DNA of 25,648 nt from UBA9662 sp002729415 (GTDB lineage: Bacteria > Poribacteria > WGA-4E > UBA9662): positions 1-25,648 of the forward strand of contig PBXZ01000124.1 in assembly GCA_002729415.1 (NCBI GenBank), in the 5' to 3' direction. Shown one piece after another: positions 8,462 to 16,662 of the stretch; position 1 is the first letter of the stretch, and every line of letters begins with the position of its first letter. Position numbers and translations under genes: made by a program. The notes under the pieces are model-generated. The model ran no database searches. It had not been told where the DNA came from and saw only the letters and a program-made list of their open reading frames with translations.

Positions 8462-10789
8462 ATGAGATTATTATCTTCCTGTTCTTTGCTACTAAGTGTT
8501 TCTTATTTTCAACTATTCTCACTCCTAACCTTATTGATATTATCAATTCACCAGCCTNCCAAGGGATTAGCACAGGATAAACCNCAATCCCTTTTGNATG
8601 GTACTGTGCGGGATCAAACCACCCAGCAACCNATTACCAAGGCTNCTATCACGATCATCGGCCAACCAGATAANAATGCTACCAGTAATCAGAAAGGCAC
8701 ATTCTCTTTGCAGATGCCCATTGGCACCTATTCAATTCAGGTGTTTCATCCTAGTTATNAAACCGTTGTCAAAACTGACATCGTTGCCACAACTGGGCGA
8801 GTGCGACCATTGACAATTGAGTTGAAGCCCTTAGTTTTTCGNCTTGANGGTATAGACGCAACAACCAATTTCTTTTTGCATAAACCNGACATCTCAACCA
8901 GTGCTCACAATTTNAGTTTCGAAGAAGTCCGCCGATCTGCTGGCGGCTTTGAAGATATACACCGAGCTATGCGTTCAGTGCCGGGAGTCGCATCCGCTTC
9001 TGACAATCTTAATGCTTTGGTAGTTCGAGGAGGACACCCTCGGGAAAATCTGACCCTGCTCGANGGCATTGAGATTCCTAACAGTAACCATTANGGNGAA
9101 CCAGGCTCTTCCAGTGGTGGGATTAGCATGATAAACCTCGATTTTGTTCGTGAATCTAACTTTTATACGGGTGGCTTTTCGGCCAAGTACGGGGACAANC
9201 TGTCTTCAGTGATGGACATTAAACTTCGAGAAGGCAACCGAGATCGGGTTCAAGCCGACATTAATGCCGGCTTCGCTGGCTTCGGTGCTATGTTGGAAGG
9301 GCCACTGCCTAACCATCAAGGCAGTTGGATGGCCTCCTTGCGCCGAAGTTACTTCGATTTGTTAATAGACCTAGTACCTGATTCGTTTGGTGGTACAACA
9401 GCTGTACCTAACTACAGCAATTTTCAGACTAAACTAACCTACGATTTGACTCCAACCAATCTTTTATCTATGATCGGTATTGGTGGAATTGATCAGATAC
9501 AGATTATGAGTGCCGATGATCCCTTAAGCCGAGGGACTAGCTCTGNNTATCGAGACTCTTATCAATATACACTCGGCTTCAACTGGAGATGCTTGTTTTC
9601 TGAAAAAGGATATTCTAACGTTACGTTGTCACATTCTCGCTATCAATATATGATCGATGTAGGTGACGCTAAAGGTGGTGAAGCATTTACCAGCGATACG
9701 TTAGAAGGAGAAACACAACTAAAAGGTGAAATCAACTACGATCTTNCCCCTCAACATCAGATGATACTTGGNACCTCTACTAAACTGGCCAACCTCGACC
9801 ACCAATTTACCTCCAGGGGAATAGACGTTTACAACAACGAAACAGGACGGGTTATACGAATTGGNAANCTGNATATTGACCAACAAGAAGGAACTTATAA
9901 AGCTAACGGTTATTTGCACTATACTCTTCGACCACTGCCAACATTAGANATCAAACTCGGATTCCGTACNGACCACTACGCTTTGACAAATCAATGGCAT
10001 TTGAGCCCACGTCTGGGTTGGAGNTATCAACTGGCGACTAAAACTCGNCTCAATGTTGCTTACGGCATTTATTATCAGACTCCCGCTTATTTTTTCATGA
10101 TGTGGGATGAACGAAATCGAAATCTACAAGATCTAAAAGCAACCCACTATATCCTAGGACTAGAACACTTGTTTGCTGAGGACTTACGATTCAATATAGA
10201 AACATACCGTAAAAATTATGATGATTACCCTGTTTCAAATGCAGAGGGTGTAGCCACCTTTGCCAATAACGGTTCTGGATTAGTGCGGGGAATTGATCTC
10301 CTTTTGCAAAAGAAACTGTCGCAACGACTGTATGGACGGGTTAGTTATACCTATTCTGTGGCTCGTTTCAAAAGCCCTGAGCTTGGTGAATTCGATTGGG
10401 ATTTCGATATCCGCCATGTGACTAGCATAAATGGTGGCTATAAGATCTCAGACCACCTTGAGTTTAGCCTTCAATGGCGATATATATCGGGAAAACCATA
10501 CACACCGATTATGGGTAGTTTTGAGTCTACTCCAGGTTCAGGCGATTGGGAACCAATCTATGCCAAAGCTATTAATTCTGCTCGTTTGGACAATTATCAT
10601 ACTTTAGATCTGCGAATAGATCGACGGTTTCATTTTACCCATTGGAATCTCGTCACCTACCTCGACATTTCTAATCTGTACAATCGCAAGAATATTTGGT
10701 CGATTGAATGGATTAGACAAAAAAAACAAACAAGGGAAACTTATGGATTGGGAATAACACCAATCGCTGGTTTCCATATAGAATTTTGA
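8462..10789 (+). CDS. TonB-dependent outer-membrane receptor with carboxypeptidase-regulatory-like N-terminal domain
   Basis: The 775-residue protein should form an outer-membrane beta-barrel that imports a substrate using TonB energy. It opens with a leucine-rich signal peptide ending near residue 38 (GLAQ). Residues about 45-130 form a CarboxypepD_reg-like domain (GTVRDQTTQQ, NQKGTFSLQMPIGTYSIQV). The plug domain follows at about 155-250, with SVPGVASASDNLNALVVRGG, FYTGGFSAKYGD and SSVMDIKLREGNRD as typical plug motifs. The rest is barrel, ending in the terminal aromatic residue of outer-membrane proteins (GFHIEF). No TonB box is obvious. The substrate is unknown; neighbouring sulfatase and binding-protein genes hint at oligosaccharide or peptide uptake but do not prove it. 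About 25 codons carry N, all before residue 540. Confidence 0.92.
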   Translation: MRLLSSCSLLLSVSYFQLFSLLTLLILSIHQPXKGLAQDKXQSLLXGTVRDQTTQQXITKAXITIIGQPDXNATSNQKGTFSLQMPIGTYSIQVFHPSYXTVVKTDIVATTGRVRPLTIELKPLVFXLXGIDATTNFFLHKXDISTSAHNXSFEEVRRSAGGFEDIHRAMRSVPGVASASDNLNALVVRGGHPRENLTLLXGIEIPNSNHXXEPGSSSGGISMINLDFVRESNFYTGGFSAKYGDXLSSVMDIKLREGNRDRVQADINAGFAGFGAMLEGPLPNHQGSWMASLRRSYFDLLIDLVPDSFGGTTAVPNYSNFQTKLTYDLTPTNLLSMIGIGGIDQIQIMSADDPLSRGTSSXYRDSYQYTLGFNWRCLFSEKGYSNVTLSHSRYQYMIDVGDAKGGEAFTSDTLEGETQLKGEINYDLXPQHQMILXTSTKLANLDHQFTSRGIDVYNNETGRVIRIXXLXIDQQEGTYKANGYLHYTLRPLPTLXIKLGFRXDHYALTNQWHLSPRLGWXYQLATKTXLNVAYGIYYQTPAYFFMMWDERNRNLQDLKATHYILGLEHLFAEDLRFNIETYRKNYDDYPVSNAEGVATFANNGSGLVRGIDLLLQKKLSQRLYGRVSYTYSVARFKSPELGEFDWDFDIRHVTSINGGYKISDHLEFSLQWRYISGKPYTPIMGSFESTPGSGDWEPIYAKAINSARLDNYHTLDLRIDRRFHFTHWNLVTYLDISNLYNRKNIWSIEWIRQKKQTRETYGLGITPIAGFHIEF

Positions 10790-11032
10790 ATTATGCTGGT
10801 ATCGGAAGTCAAGTTTGGTATACCCATCATCCATCACGAATTGACTGCTCGTGCAATAGACAACTCGTATGTGGGTAACCAGAAGGGGATTCGCTACTAG
10901 TAATTGAGGGTGAAGAATCATACAGGCACTCAGCAAAAACAGACGGATGAAATGTGAAGTTAAGCTGTTTTAGAACCTGTACTTTTGCTCTTCAAAATTG
11001 ACGCTGTGTAGGCCCCGCCCAAAAATGGGTGC

Positions 11033-11839
11033 TTAGTTGGCGGATATGATTCGGTCAAAGACGATTTTGCCAGTAGATTTACAGATACCGACTACTCTAC
11101 TCACACCACTTAGTATATCAACACCAGTCGGCGAAACGTGCACAAACCAGCAGTTCTCATTGCGGTCAAAAGATATAAGAAAGTCTTCTTCGATTAATTC
11201 TTTAGTAAAAAATGGGTTGAGTGGGGTTCCTTCATCAGGTAAAACTAACTGTTCTTTAATTGAATCCTTGTCAACTTCCCAACCGCAATCAACGAACCAT
11301 ACACCCATACATTCAGAACCGCCGGAATCAAGGTGGGTTTGGGCAATTTTGAGGGCCTGATCCTTTGAAAGGTTTTCGGTTATCAACGAATAGAATAAGA
11401 TAAATAACTTCTTTTTAAGCCGAGCAAATCCCTGTTCTGTAAATGTCAATACCCTATTGAAAATTGTCCTTTGAGCAACTGGTGGAGAGAATATAAGGTC
11501 TGTTTCCGCACCAATCTGTACTGGAGACGCCAATCCACGCCTCAAAAATCCAAAAAATCCCGAAGGAGAACTAATTTTATCCATCAACTTCTGTCTCACT
11601 CTTCGCTTGACGTCGATCGAAGGAGCGAAGANTTCGTGTGTGTCAAATTTGTATTTGNGACATGCAAATTCAACAATGCCCTTTAATTCGTCCCAGTCAC
11701 TTGATTCTTCCAATACTTGGAGATATCTATGGTTTTCGACTGAAAGTTTCTCATCTCGAACCCAACGCGTATAGACCTCCAGTATTTCTGCTTGATCGAC
11801 CTCATTTTCAGGATTCGGAATGTATGGCTTGAAAAACAT
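11033..11839 (-). CDS. Hypothetical protein, C-terminal Imm35/YrhB-like resemblance
   Basis: This 268-residue leftward protein starts at MFFKPYIPNPENEVDQAEIL. The first 70 residues are acidic and probably helical, resembling the TIGR-type small domain with a W-D-E-L motif (SSDWDELKGIVEFAC). A hydrophobic aromatic stretch near 145-155 (KKLFILFYSLI) is too short to be a confident membrane segment. The C-terminal 100 residues begin LSKDQALKIAQTHLDS and continue with W-x-V and VGICKSTGKIVFD, a layout resembling Imm35/YrhB-like or PepSY-like small alpha-beta domains; this is a weak pattern match only. It lies 99 bases downstream of the solute-binding protein gene, so the two could be co-transcribed. 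No toxin partner is seen that would support an immunity role. Confidence 0.7.
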   Translation of the reverse strand: MFFKPYIPNPENEVDQAEILEVYTRWVRDEKLSVENHRYLQVLEESSDWDELKGIVEFACXKYKFDTHEXFAPSIDVKRRVRQKLMDKISSPSGFFGFLRRGLASPVQIGAETDLIFSPPVAQRTIFNRVLTFTEQGFARLKKKLFILFYSLITENLSKDQALKIAQTHLDSGGSECMGVWFVDCGWEVDKDSIKEQLVLPDEGTPLNPFFTKELIEEDFLISFDRNENCWFVHVSPTGVDILSGVSRVVGICKSTGKIVFDRIISAN

Positions 11840-11938
11840 AGGTTAATATCATCCATAGTAAAGAAAACATCTTGTCANCAAGAAAAACGATGGATTATGA
11901 AATTGGTTTCTAATTTTCTTTTTAGAGTAATAAACAGT

Positions 11939-13687
11939 TTAGTGGTGGGACTTTCGCAGTCTGTGGATAATCTGGTGTGNACTCATCCACCAAGTTGCAG
12001 GATGGTTGAAATTATTTTCTTCCGTCGGCCATCCAACCCAGTAAGTCGTGTTAAATGGCACAAGTTTGCGAGCCTGTGTAATAGGAATGACAACTTGCTG
12101 GTTCATNAAAATCTCCATTGCTTCAATAACTAATGGCTCAATTGCTAAATCATTAAGTGGTAAAATCCCAATTTTCTTGACTATTTTGCTGTATTTATCA
12201 GCTTGACTCCCAGTCCAGCGCACAAAATTATTATTACCAGGTGTCCGACTCCCAATAGGTCGATAGAACTGCTTAGTGTAACGATTCATCGAAAACCATG
12301 GCTCATTGACTGAACCGCAAGCATCCCAGTCTAAAACAGCTTCAAAGTTGCCAAAAGCTTTATTTTCATCCCAAGTAGAACCAGCGATGGCTCGAGTTGT
12401 TGCGTGAATGCCTGCGGCACGAAACTGTTCCACCACAACTTCTGCNATTCGGCGTTTTTCTATGGCAGGTTCCCATGTTTGAATATCCAGNGAAAGTTCT
12501 CTGCCATCTTTCTCATAAAATCCNTNTATGTTCAACTTCCAACCCTGTGATTCAATCAAAGCTTGCCCTGCCGACACGTTNCTCTCTGGGTCAATCCAAA
12601 GATGCTGAATGGCATCNATATACGGTTCCATAGTTTTGTACTGAACGAATATGGTCTTAGACGACACAGAAGTTCCCTCATATGCGATTTCAACCACCTG
12701 TTGACGATCAATGAGCATACTCAAAGCACGTCTCATGTCTGGTTGACTCCACGGTTCGACCTGGTGGTTGACAGACAANTGTCGTGGACACGGATCCAAC
12801 CAGATATAAGGCATCTGACTCTGCCAAGAAATGATGTTCGGATTCATAGCAAGGATGGCTTCAAATGCTCCCAGTGTAATATCACTTAAGCTATCGAGCT
12901 GACTGTCGATTGCAAGCATAGACCTGTTTTCCTCTGATCCGGTTACAGCCCAGATGAGCCGTTTTGGAACAGGCATATCCTTAAAATCCACTTCAGTCCC
13001 CCACCAAGTTTCGCATCTATCATATACAAACTCATTTTCACTTGCCTTAACTAACTGATACGGTCCCGTACCCAGTGGCCATCCATTTTCCGGATCATAG
13101 AAATCGAAAGTGAACGGGTCTTTATCCTTCCAAACATGCTCAGGCAGGATGACAATACTGCCCCCAACACGAACTGAAAAATAATCCAGTTGGAACCGTG
13201 GGTTCGGTCCCCTTAAATTAAACTGGACAGTAAGGTCGTCAATNCTTTGAACGCTGTCAACCCATTGTTGCATATTAGCTGCATCATTTAAAGATTGGGA
13301 CTCNTCGTTTAAAAGCAAATTAATCGTCATCACAACGTCGTCAGCATTAAAGGTCTCGCCATCAGCCCACAGAACCCCTCGGCGAATGGTGAGTGTCCAT
13401 ATATCGAGATTCGGATTAGGCACGAAACTTTTACCCAACCAAGATTCAATTTNCCCCGTCTCGTAGTTAAGAATGAAAAGTGGTTCCCACACAGCCTGAT
13501 GCATCCCTTGGCTACGCCGCACGCCAGGTACCAGGCAATTGAAGTTAAGNGGATTNGCGATTATCCAACTAGCATCAAATACAACCGTATTTTGACGGGA
13601 GATATTATCCATAGAGTAGCTGGTAACAGAAATGAGAATACTAATCGTTAGAACGAANCCTAAAATGACAAAAATGCTGTGTTTCAT
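11939..13687 (-). CDS. ABC transporter substrate-binding protein, family 5 (peptide/oligosaccharide type)
   Basis: The 582-residue protein is the periplasmic binding component of an oligopeptide/dipeptide-type ABC importer. It starts MKHSIFVILXFVLTISILIS, a signal peptide without a lipobox cysteine, so it is probably soluble in the periplasm. SBP_bac_5 landmarks are clear: WEPLFILN, WTLTIRRGVLWADGETFNAD, GTGPYQLVKASENEF, the hinge region LSMLIDRQQVVEIAYEG and ESQGWKLN. The ribosome-binding site AGGGA lies about 10 bases upstream of the start. No permease or ATPase gene is adjacent, so it is an orphan that must work with components elsewhere. It is divergent from the amidohydrolase gene. About 16 codons contain N. 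Such proteins bind peptides, nickel or sugars; the ligand cannot be assigned. Confidence 0.92.
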   Translation of the reverse strand: MKHSIFVILXFVLTISILISVTSYSMDNISRQNTVVFDASWIIXNXLNFNCLVPGVRRSQGMHQAVWEPLFILNYETGXIESWLGKSFVPNPNLDIWTLTIRRGVLWADGETFNADDVVMTINLLLNXESQSLNDAANMQQWVDSVQXIDDLTVQFNLRGPNPRFQLDYFSVRVGGSIVILPEHVWKDKDPFTFDFYDPENGWPLGTGPYQLVKASENEFVYDRCETWWGTEVDFKDMPVPKRLIWAVTGSEENRSMLAIDSQLDSLSDITLGAFEAILAMNPNIISWQSQMPYIWLDPCPRXLSVNHQVEPWSQPDMRRALSMLIDRQQVVEIAYEGTSVSSKTIFVQYKTMEPYXDAIQHLWIDPEXNVSAGQALIESQGWKLNIXGFYEKDGRELXLDIQTWEPAIEKRRXAEVVVEQFRAAGIHATTRAIAGSTWDENKAFGNFEAVLDWDACGSVNEPWFSMNRYTKQFYRPIGSRTPGNNNFVRWTGSQADKYSKIVKKIGILPLNDLAIEPLVIEAMEIXMNQQVVIPITQARKLVPFNTTYWVGWPTEENNFNHPATWWMSXHQIIHRLRKSHH

Positions 13688-14032
13688 AAGCGATTAATCC
13701 CTAAACCTGAATATACTAAATCTTTTCTTCAATTGATCACTTAATTGAGTGTTCTGATTGACCACAGACTGAATAAACAGTAGAATCGCATCGAATTTCG
13801 AAATAAAGTATGCTAGGAAATACTGCAGTAACCATTACATCTGATTTTTTGGAGGGAAATGTGTTTTCTAACTAGTTCGGTCCCTACTGAATCGCCTTCT
13901 AAGCAGTATACCGTAAAATCAAATGGTCTAGATATATTATTTTTTGACCACATATTATCCCAACCACTGTGGAGTAAGTCAGGTTAGCATTTCAAGGATC
14001 TACTTCATAAATAATAATAAAAGGTAAATTAA
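13688..14032. other. Divergent intergenic region between binding protein and amidohydrolase
   Basis: About 345 bases hold the sigma70-like promoter described separately and a 42-codon frame at 13859-13987 preceded by GGAGGG. That frame is in the same phase as the amidohydrolase and is separated from it by TAG and then three consecutive TAA codons plus one more TAA. A good ribosome-binding site (AAAAGG) lies eight bases before the amidohydrolase ATG. Confidence 0.55.
13758..13786 (+). promoter_or_regulatory. Sigma70-like promoter facing the amidohydrolase gene
   Basis: TTGACC at 13758-13763 and TAGAAT at 13781-13786 each match the -35 and -10 consensus at five of six positions and are separated by exactly 17 bases. 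The predicted start would give a 5' leader of about 240 bases before the amidohydrolase. It was found by eye only; no experimental support. Confidence 0.45.
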
Positions 14033-14914
14033 ATGATTATCGATGCACATCAACACGTTTACTATCACAACTTAACTCCAAAGGGTGTGATTGCAGAAAT
14101 GGACACATTTGGTATCGACGTCACTTGGTTATTAACATGGTATCTACCACCATCAGAAGATGTCCGTTCAACCCATGGTGCATTTAACCCATTGAATTTC
14201 CGACCAGATGGCTCACATGCCGGAGCCATCCTCAATGAGGTGTTACGAGCTAGAGACGATTATCCGGACCGCTTCGTAGCTGGATATTGTCCATGCCCTT
14301 CTGAAGGNAGNGCNNCTGAGCTATTTGAAACTGCTTATCATATGCACGGCGTCAGAGTCTNCGGGGAGTGGAGTTACCGCATGCTGCTGGATGATCCACG
14401 TGCCTTAGAACTTTTTCGAACTGCAGGCAAGCTAGGNTGTCCTGTGGTATTGCATATGGATGCACCATATCTGCCAGATGGGAACGGGGGTCAGGTTTAT
14501 CAGAACAACTGGTATGGTGGTGGAATTGGAGCGCTGGAACGCGCTCTGCAGAATTGTCCTGAAACTACTTTTGTTGGTCATGCCCCTGGGTTTTGGCGTT
14601 ACATTAGCGACGATGCTAAACAAANCCCGGACACCTATCCAAAANGTAAGATTGTTCGCGGAGGTGAAGTTCAGCGACTGTTAGACACATATCCCAACCT
14701 TTACGCCGATTTATCAGCCGGATCAGGTCTGGGGGCAATCAGGCGTGATCCAGAGTATGGACGCAAGTTTATTATCCATTATTCAGATCGTCTGCTTTTC
14801 GGTCGGGACGCTCCTGGGCAGGAACTTCANACTTTCCTGCCAACACTCAATCTTCCGTTGGAAGTCAGCAACAAGCTGTTTTTTCAAAATTCACTGGAGT
14901 TAGTTCCTCTTTAA
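14033..14914 (+). CDS. Amidohydrolase family 2 metal-dependent hydrolase
   Basis: The 293-residue cytoplasmic protein belongs to the amidohydrolase_2 (TIM-barrel) family, which hydrolyses or decarboxylates carboxylated rings, lactones and similar substrates. Metal ligands are visible in order: the H-x-H pair in DAHQHV (H6, H8), H141 in PVVLHMD, H183 in FVGHAPGFW, and D259 in LLFGRDAPG near the C-terminus. Length and layout suit the family. The start is supported by AAAAGG eight bases upstream. A sigma70-like promoter lies about 250 bases upstream. It is convergent with the acetylation cluster that ends at 15102. Several ambiguous bases at 14308-14315 hide residues 92-95. The exact substrate is unknown. 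Confidence 0.9.
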   Translation: MIIDAHQHVYYHNLTPKGVIAEMDTFGIDVTWLLTWYLPPSEDVRSTHGAFNPLNFRPDGSHAGAILNEVLRARDDYPDRFVAGYCPCPSEXXXXELFETAYHMHGVRVXGEWSYRMLLDDPRALELFRTAGKLXCPVVLHMDAPYLPDGNGGQVYQNNWYGGGIGALERALQNCPETTFVGHAPGFWRYISDDAKQXPDTYPKXKIVRGGEVQRLLDTYPNLYADLSAGSGLGAIRRDPEYGRKFIIHYSDRLLFGRDAPGQELXTFLPTLNLPLEVSNKLFFQNSLELVPL

Positions 14915-15101
14915 TCATTTAGATAACACGAATCCAAACTAAAATAAATGTGTGGATATCCAGGGACCTCCTCTCTTCTGCTCCTTAAGCGTTCTTTATA
15001 TGTGTTGGAGTTTGTAAGCATGTTGACAAACTTACAATTCATATCCAATTTTACAGGCTTTTTCTTTCATTCCAAGGAGTTGTTTATCAATACACTCGCG
15101 G

Positions 15102-16157
15102 TTATCGAATCACAGGTATTTTACGCCACCCTTGTCCTTCTGTAAACTCCCGAATACTGAAGCACCAGATGACCAATTGTTTCCCTTTCATGTTATCTCG
15201 ACGACGAAAAAGGCTCAACCGTGACGGAGTTGCTCCAGAGCCGCGAACAGCAACTAAATCAACGGGGAAACCAATTCGATGAGCAAGATGGTCTGGCAAG
15301 CCTGATCCTAGCGAGTGCATGTCTCCACCCGAATGAAAAACGAGGTTGTGACTATCCCCTAAGAGCACAATTGGGCTCTCCCTCCATGGTGCTACAGGGC
15401 AAGTTCCATCTGCTGTTCGTTCTCTGACAAATGTGAGTTGTAATTGTTCCTTTGGAAGATTTTCCTCGCCTAGTGCCTTCCAAAGATCGCCTGTGATTTC
15501 GACGATGCGCATTTCGGCCTGGTAATCCCGTTTCTCAACCTCTGCCAGCCATGGGCGATCGCCAATCGCCTCGGCAATGGCTTGTGCGGCTAAGATGCAA
15601 CCATATCCAGACCAGTGTGTGTCCTGTTCACAGTACAATGGCCCTGCCTTGGTGAATCGATGTCGGATAAAAAATGTGGTTAAATCGAGCACATTTACCC
15701 CCTGCTTTCGCAAGAGATCGTAGAACTCCAAATGATTTCGGTCAACTCGTGATGGGACAGCGATTTGGTCTGAAATCTTCTCTGGATAAATCGCTGCCTT
15801 CGCCGGCACAGGAACCAAGATAAGCTCAATTCCTACTTTGTCTAGTTGTGCTTTGAAGTCGAGAATGGCGGGTAATGGGTCTGCATGCTCTGGCTTCAAA
15901 GCACGGCTCACCTTTGCCGCAGCATCTCCCCAAAATCGTCCCACGCTCAGGTGGCGAAGTTCGGTTGCGAAAAACAACCAGCCATCTGCCCCTTCGACAG
16001 CAGTGCTCCTCGTCTTTTCAGCGACTTCCACTTGTGTACGGATGTCGGTCAGGAATTGCTGCACCATCTGAGTGTCATCCGCATCGGCGAAAATTCCTAT
16101 TATGCCGATAAAGACCACAACGGCACGGAACAGTTGCGGTTTGTTGAGGCGATTCAT
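15102..16157 (-). CDS. AlgX/AlgJ-like SGNH acetyltransferase, minimal form
   Basis: The longest frame begins at 16223, but the ATG at 16157 is preceded by GGAAGGG with five to six bases spacing and lies 17 bases after the upstream stop, so I use it (351 residues). A signal peptide or anchor occupies residues 9-26 (FRAVVVFIGIIGIFADA). The AlgX/AlgJ hallmarks are in family order: ADGWLFF (57-63), LVPVPAKAAIYPEK (114-127), the catalytic pair in EQDTHWSGYG (D179, H181) and the nucleophile in VLLGDSHN (S269). This spacing matches what I recall for Pseudomonas AlgX (D174, H176, S269). It should act in the periplasm, placing acyl groups on an exported glycan supplied by the AlgI of this cluster. Unlike its paralogues here it ends shortly after the SGNH core, with no carbohydrate-binding or accessory domain. 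Confidence 0.88.
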   Translation of the reverse strand: MNRLNKPQLFRAVVVFIGIIGIFADADDTQMVQQFLTDIRTQVEVAEKTRSTAVEGADGWLFFATELRHLSVGRFWGDAAAKVSRALKPEHADPLPAILDFKAQLDKVGIELILVPVPAKAAIYPEKISDQIAVPSRVDRNHLEFYDLLRKQGVNVLDLTTFFIRHRFTKAGPLYCEQDTHWSGYGCILAAQAIAEAIGDRPWLAEVEKRDYQAEMRIVEITGDLWKALGEENLPKEQLQLTFVRERTADGTCPVAPWRESPIVLLGDSHNLVFHSGGDMHSLGSGLPDHLAHRIGFPVDLVAVRGSGATPSRLSLFRRRDNMKGKQLVIWCFSIREFTEGQGWRKIPVIR

Positions 16158-16174
16158 TTTTGCCCTTCCGTTTT

Positions 16175-16618
16175 CTAGCCTTGGCTCACATCGTAGAAGA
16201 ATGGCAGGTCGAATTCTTCGCAACCGTTGAATTGCAACTCCGACTCCAATTGTGGGTTATCATCGAATCGCTCAAGCTCAGGCCGATAAAGATAGCAATG
16301 GTGTAGATGGATGATGCGGTTGCCCTTACACATACATCCTTTCGCCTCATAACCGTGAAGCCAAGCCAGTTTAGAGGTATCCGGCGAAAATTCCGGTTGG
16401 GCACCTTTGCCTATAATCTCTGTCTTGCCTGTAGAAAGTTCAGTGAGGTAAATCTTACCATTATGCTCATGCGCCAAAGCGCCGTCCCCACATAATCCTT
16501 TGAGCCAATCAAGATCTTTTGGGCACCGGGGTTTGGCAAAAACCGTTGAAATCATGACTAGCGTGCGAATTCCGATGGTTGGAACTTGCGTGAAATAACA
16601 CTTCTTGCAAATTTTCAT
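16175..16618 (-). CDS. Small cysteine-rich protein with TolB-like propeller fragment
   Basis: The 147-residue protein is real by context: GGAGGT stands five bases before its ATG, and it lies 44 bases after the AlgJ-like gene and 17 bases before the AlgX-like gene. A central segment (HNGKIYLTELSTGKTEII then GAQPEFSPDTSKLAWLHG) matches one blade of a TolB/WD40-type propeller (PD40-like). The N-terminus is MKICKKC followed by a moderately hydrophobic stretch that could be a poor signal peptide. Eight cysteines occur, including CKKC and CMC, unusual for this window. One blade cannot form a propeller, so it is either a truncated remnant or a small partner protein using disulfides in the periplasm. 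Function is unknown. Confidence 0.7.
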   Translation of the reverse strand: MKICKKCYFTQVPTIGIRTLVMISTVFAKPRCPKDLDWLKGLCGDGALAHEHNGKIYLTELSTGKTEIIGKGAQPEFSPDTSKLAWLHGYEAKGCMCKGNRIIHLHHCYLYRPELERFDDNPQLESELQFNGCEEFDLPFFYDVSQG

Positions 16619-16623
16619 GATAG

Positions 16624-16629
16624 ACCTCC
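16624..16629 (-). promoter_or_regulatory. Strong ribosome-binding site of the small cysteine-rich gene
   Basis: Read on the minus strand, GGAGGT lies five bases upstream of the ATG at 16618-16616. It is the best Shine-Dalgarno match seen in the cluster and is the main reason to accept this short frame as a gene. Confidence 0.65.
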
Positions 16630-16662
16630 GAAGTTATGCGAATGATGATACGTAACCGACAA

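Noticed and set aside
8221..10999. Similar 25-base stretches starting AACCTGT at 8221-8245 and 10974-10999 on both sides of the TonB receptor gene
   Set aside because: About 21 of 25 positions match with one gap, but a match of this quality is expected by chance in 25 kb of AT-rich sequence; no target duplication or element lies between them.
11870..11883. TCTTG-TCAN-CAAGA hairpin after the binding protein gene
   Set aside because: Only five bp with an ambiguous base in the loop; the flanking T-rich run is broken.
14995..15035. GTTTGT/ACAAAC inverted repeat between the convergent amidohydrolase and AlgX-like genes
   Set aside because: Six-bp stem with a ten-base loop and no T-run on either strand; not enough for a bidirectional terminator.
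15885..16178. Several plus-strand frames of 70-158 codons opposite the acetylation genes (for example 15885-16178, 16672-17148, 19857-20177)
   Set aside because: They lie antisense to well-supported genes with clear domain motifs and have no ribosome-binding site or protein features.
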